From positions 53,754,001 through 53,818,000 of the forward strand of contig CM075101.1 in NCBI GenBank assembly GCA_037576195.1: a stretch of 64,000 nucleotides of DNA. Reading direction: 5' to 3'. The stretch is from Phytoseiulus persimilis. Taxonomy: Eukaryota > Arthropoda > Arachnida > Mesostigmata > Phytoseiidae. The first letter of the stretch is position 1; the number at the start of each line of letters is the position of its first letter. The notes under the pieces were generated by a model. The model was given only the letters and a program-made list of their open reading frames with translations, made no database searches and was not told the origin of the DNA. Shown here in pieces: positions 59,480-64,000 of this stretch. A program made the position numbers and the translations under genes.

Positions 59480-61480
59480 TGAGAACAAACAGTTGTTCTT
59501 TCATGATTCGTCGTAAGGCTAGAAGCACTCTGGAAGAGTGGATCTCGGAAGAAGTACATGGGCTCATTCCCAGACGTCGCCGGGAGCTCGAGCTTTCCTG
59601 CCCGCCTTCCCGGGAGATGTATCTCTCTGGCTCGGAGTCATTTTGCTCAGCACACGACGTTTGAAAATTTTGACGCTGGGTTCCAAGACTCCACAGGTAT
59701 AAGGCCGTCGAATTCTCCAAAATCTCTCTCCAGTCTAGAACAAAACGGTTGTTGTCCACAGCCCGTAACGCGTTTCCCCAGGGTGTCTCAATTTTGTATT
59801 CTAGAAAAAAAAAACAGAAATAGGCAAACGCCTCAAGGCTGCGGCTTCGTAGCGAGCGTTGGTTGGAGCCATACGCGCAAACATTGTGCGGGCAACGCAT
59901 GCGAAAAACTTTCGGGAGGGGGGGGGGGGGTAATAGGCTTCGAACCACGTGGCTGTGGATCCGCATGTTCTCACGGCAGCGGGCTGCGACGTTGGAGCGA
60001 GCGAGTTCAGAGTTGTTGCGAGTGGCACTGCACGTTTCGACAGGTTCTCGGAATCACGATGTAATATATGTAGCCAGAGCACCGAGGTGCGGGACGGCCC
60101 CTGAAGAGAGGGCTATGTCTGAGCAAGAAGCTAAGAAGCTTCGCTCGAAAGCTAGCTTGTGATCCTGGTACAGACCCGCAAGCCCGAAATCTTGAAGCTG
60201 CAATCAATACCGAGAATTGAATTTATTCTACGTGAGTACATTGATCCCTAAAAGCCCGAATGTCGCTGGAATCGCGATTCAATTCAACACAGTGGAAGCG
60301 AATGTCATCTCGGCAACAGCTCTGCGGCGAAATCAGCGCCCCAAACGCCAGAAACGTACAACGGCAATCGATAATGCAGACTTCTCTTTTCTAGACGTCA
60401 CCATGCTTGGGAAATACCAATCGTTTTTCATGTGATCTCATTTTTACTTCATCTTTTAGACATACTGAAAGTCTGAACTGGAGCCCAGCCACTCGGATCC
60501 TAAAGCTCCCGAACGAGACATTCGCAGCGTGTCGCGCGGGACTTCGGTCTTGCAGGTTTCCGGGCACAGCGGATATCGTTCGTTTTTCTCTCCGGCGTTT
60601 TCCTGGATCTCCGCGGGTCGAAAGGGCTGCCTTCCCTTCCGACTCCCCAAACGGCGGGCTGGCTTTCCACAGCTATTCGCAGAGGTTCCCGGGCTCGAAA
60701 ATCACGACGCTGGTGCCCTCTTCCGTCACGATCATTGTTGAATGCGTGATCTGCCGAAGACGAGGCCGGGACATGGCAAGAAGTTTGCTCCTCTCCGTAC
60801 GTTTGCGTTCTGAGCAATTGTGGAAATATACTGTCACCGTGTTTCGGAGTCGCCGCTCACTGAAATTATCTCAAACTACGGACTCCCTCTCGTGCTGTTC
60901 TTCTCCCCGAACTTGTGCCCAGCTTACCTCTCGGAAATACATGAAATGCACGTATTCTTTCCGCCCCGTGGTTACAAGGTGTTGAAGGGTCCTTCATCCT
61001 ACGCTGTCCGCTAGAATGCTCAAGATTCCGCCCGCCATTAGCAGAATCATGTTTACACACACCCGCATTACGAACTCTGAAATAATAAACAAAGCTAAAT
61101 CTTCAATCTGAGCTGAAATCGAGGCGCTTGATCGAGACAGCTTACAGAGTTCGTAGATGAAGTTGTTAATGGGTGCACGTCGAAGGTCTGTCGATTCATA
61201 TGATTTCTACCGATTCCTCGAAATTCGGAAGGGCACTCTCTGAAGCTCGCCCCAAGACGCGCGCAACGATTGACTCCGGAGAGAGCATCACGATGTCCGA
61301 GTTCATCGTTGGCCTTACAGAAAGAAAACTGTGTGGCAGGATTTCTTGAGATACTGTTGATCAGGTTCCCATGTCGAGTTTTTCCCTATGGTCATTCCAA
61401 GATCAGCTCTCGAACACCCTCCGTAGCATGATGTCGAGGACAAAATCCAACGCATCCTGAAAGTCCAGGAAATCATTCTC
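59480..61480. other. No confirmed gene; G-run and weak open frames
   Basis: Contains a run of about 12 G at about 59919-59930 and an A-run near 59804. A plus-strand frame of 192 codons (60407-60985) and a minus-strand peptide (MSRPRLRQITHSTMIVTEEG, about 60774-60670) were seen, but neither has a recognised domain. The minus-strand peptide could be a first exon of a gene transcribed leftward. Confidence 0.4.
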
Positions 61481-61500
61481 ACGAGGATCGCGCTTTCCAG

Positions 61501-64000
61501 ATGTCTGCATCGCGAGTGCTCGGCGAAATCGAAGCCCTTATCCAATCGGTCAAACGCTCGCTGAGCTCTTCTGCCGATGTTCCCGAGACGATTCTTCGGA
61601 AATTGATCGACATGAGGGATTCGTTGAAGCATGTTGAGCATCTCGTTGAATTCATTGACATCGACGCGATTCTTGAGTCTGATGTGAGCGATCATTCTTC
61701 CTATTGAATTTTTGCTAGCGTTTCAGGCCGGTTCGACTGTGCTCGGCGTATCAGATCCTCTCCTGTATACCCCGAAATCATTGCAACTCATTCTCAGAGT
61801 CCAGAAGAATCTCCGATGAGACAGCGCGATGAGCCGTCGGACCTGAAGAGGAGCATGGTGCATCGGCTCGAATCGTCCGAAGATGACTCCGTGGCCTGCA
61901 GCCCTGTTCGGAAATCGATGAAAACTTCCAGTCACTCCGGGAGACAGGAGACCGCTGGAACAGCCCTGGATGGAAACTGCAAAAATGTCGGGCCGGACGC
62001 CGTGGGCGACGGTGACCACTTATCCAACTCATCGAGAATCCATCGCCTCTCAAAGGCCTCCCCGACTTTTCCTTCGACGGTAGGTTCGCGCGGAGGATTC
62101 TGTCATGAAACGCATAGACTGCATCGATTATGCCTGCACTCATTCCACTGGCACGGTGTTCCTCCTCTTTCAGTCGGAGGCGCCTCCACAGAACTCTGAA
62201 AACGAGACCGTAATTCGAGATCTTTTCGAGCGTGACAATATTGCTGGAAATGCGGCTCCATCAGCGAAGCATCTCAAAACCTTGAAGGAGTTTTTCGGGC
62301 TATCGTCTTTCAGGGAGGCGCAATGGAAGGTGATGCCGAGATTTCCGGTTCTTGCTCAGAATTCTACTGTGCTCCTCGGATCCGATCCGAATTCTGCCCA
62401 GTTGAAACGAGCGCCTCCGATCGCACTTCTAACCGTTCTTTCCTCCCGCTTATAGATCATATGCTCCATTCTGACTGATCGGAAGGATAACATTGTAGTG
62501 ATGGCCACAGGAAGCGGGAAATCACTTTGTTATCAATACCCCGCCGTTTACTTGAAGCAATTGGCCATAGTGATATCGCCCCTTATATCGTTGATGGAAG
62601 ATCAAGTCGGTAAACTGGCAACGTTCGGCGTGTCGGCGGCTTTTCTAGGCTCCTCTCAGAAGGAATCAGCGAAGATCAGAGAACAGCTGTTCAATGGAAC
62701 TCATAGGCTGCTTTATGTGACTCCGGAGTTCGTGAGCGAGAATATGTCGTTTCTGGAGGATCTCAATCAGTCTGTTGGTATATGTCTGATCGCAATCGAC
62801 GAAGCACATTGCGTTTCTCAATGGGGCCACGATTTCCGGCCTGTGTATCGAACTCTTGGTCGGCTCCGTTCACGAGTCAGGACCGTACCGATCGTGGCAT
62901 TGACGGCCACAGCAACCGCGAAAATAAGGGAAGATATTGAAGCATCATTGGTTTTGAGAGATGCTTGCATCACTGTGACTTCATTCGACAGACCGAATCT
63001 GTACCTGTCCGTTCGCCCGAAAACAACTCCGGATCGAGATCTGGCCTTGACAGTTAGCCCCGGGGAGGTGACGATCATCTACTGCCAAACACGGGACGAA
63101 ACTGAGCAGCTCTGCTTACTGCTACGCAAACAGAAGCTCTCGGCTCTCGCGTATCATGCCGGTATGTCCACGGGGAAACGAAAAGAGATCCACGAAGCTT
63201 TTATCAATGGAAGCAACCAGATCATTGTCGCGACGATAGCCTTCGGCATGGGAATAGACAAGGCCAATGTCAGAAAAGTTATCCATTATGGCTCCCCAGA
63301 AAATCTGGAAAGCTACTACCAAGCAATCGGTCGCGCTGGTAGAGACGGTGGAGGGTCGGTTTGCATCGCATTTTGGGAGAAGAATGACTTCCAGTTCTAT
63401 CGGAGGTGTCTGCAGGATGTCAATGACGATGGACATCTTCAACATAGGCACGATATGTTAACGAAGATGAAGAACTATCTTGAAAGCGGGGAATGCCGTC
63501 GAAGACTCCTGATCTCTCATTTTAGCGAAGACGAGGGCCGGCTCATCACGGTGAGGGCGAAGTGCTGTGACAACTGCGACGCGGAACTACGAAAAAACGC
63601 ATTCACAGATCGGAAAAAAGACGCGGGCCAACTCGATCTCAGTGAAAATTCTCGCCTGTTTTTGAATGCAGTGAGGAACCTCAAAAACTCGTATGGTTTG
63701 AGGATGATCGCAAAGTACCTCACAGGCAGCGAAGATGTTAAAATGAATGAATATCTGAAATCCGGACGTTATTATGGTTCGGGCAAAGGCTACACTCAGG
63801 AGTACTGGAGAGCCTTGGGGAATCTTTTGACAACCCAAGGTTTCTTGGAGGAAATCACGAAAAAGTCCCATGTCAGGAGATCTCATTTCACGAGCGTATA
63901 CACGATATTAGCAGTGACCGAGAAAGGAGAGGAATGGCTGAGGGATGGCAGAAAATTCATGATGATCCCATCGAAGGAGTTCAGAGCGGTCGAAGACAAG
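61501..64000 (+). CDS. WRN: WRN-type RecQ DNA helicase, 3' end beyond window
   Basis: An ATP-dependent 3'-5' DNA helicase for replication-fork and recombination repair in the nucleus. Firm exons: 62174-62329 (HLKTLKEFFGLSSFREAQWK, the RecQ motif 0) and 62456 to the window edge. Helicase motifs in order: MATGSGKSLCYQYP (Walker A), VISPLISLMEDQV, LIAIDEAHCVSQWGHDFRP (DEAH box), VALTATAT, TIIYCQTRDE, YHAGMSTGKRKEI, ATIAFGMGIDKANVRKVIHY and YYQAIGRAGRDG. The zinc-binding module (C-RRR and KCCDNC) and the winged-helix RQC region (YYGSGKGYTQEYWRAL) follow, as in WRN. Upstream exons starting near 61501 (MSASRVLGEIEALIQSVKRS) and about 61727-62080 look like a disordered N-terminus; their borders are not fixed. 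No 3'-5' exonuclease domain is seen there, so as in other arthropods it may be a separate gene. Confidence 0.93.

Overview
This window is animal nuclear DNA: genes have many short GT-AG introns (about 80-500 bp) on both strands, there are no operons, and several genes are clear metazoan orthologues. An arthropod, possibly a mite or other chelicerate, is my best guess. The guess rests on compact genes and the presence of MEST and a WRN-type helicase, which as I recall Drosophila lacks; base composition near half GC fits but proves nothing.

Layout. 1-7.5 kb has no firm gene, only a possible small secreted peptide near 3.7 kb. 7.5-11.6 kb holds a nine-exon C2H2 zinc-finger gene on the minus strand. 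12-24 kb is a transposon graveyard: a decayed LINE (13.0-14.3 kb), a hAT transposase relic (14.9-15.3 kb), and a hAT-type nonautonomous element that has been split by a 4.1-kb block of 45-bp tandem repeats. 25.2-28.3 kb carries a seven-exon MEST-like hydrolase (minus). 28.8-34 kb has weak coding signals on both strands that I could not assemble into firm genes. 34.2-36.0 kb is a second, smaller 45-bp array with the same leader sequence. 36.1-37.0 kb holds exons of an unrecognised minus-strand gene, followed head-to-head by TM2D1 (37.1-40.5 kb, plus). TM2D1 converges on a BOD1/BOD1L-type gene (41.1-45.8 kb, minus). 46-51.8 kb is mostly repeats and unassigned sequence. The right quarter is gene-rich: PTPN9 (51.9-54.5 kb, plus), a TCP11-like gene (56.0-57.5 kb, minus), RpS18 (58.5-59.4 kb, plus) and a WRN-type RecQ helicase (61.5 kb to the right edge, plus, incomplete).

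The genes do not form a common pathway. They are ordinary housekeeping and regulatory genes: translation (RpS18), chromosome segregation or COMPASS (BOD1L), genome maintenance (WRN), phosphotyrosine signalling (PTPN9), ER hydrolase (MEST) and membrane protein (TM2D1).

The most unusual feature is the 45-bp satellite. Its unit is exactly 15 codons and has few stops, so it produces very long open frames on both strands (1071 and 744 codons) that are almost certainly not genes. Two arrays share a roughly 300-bp leader with a TTTG microsatellite, which suggests a mobile satellite-carrying element (Helitron/HINE-like). One copy lies inside a hAT element whose two halves and degenerate 8-bp target duplication can still be recognised. 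All exon borders were read by eye from splice consensus and frame continuity.
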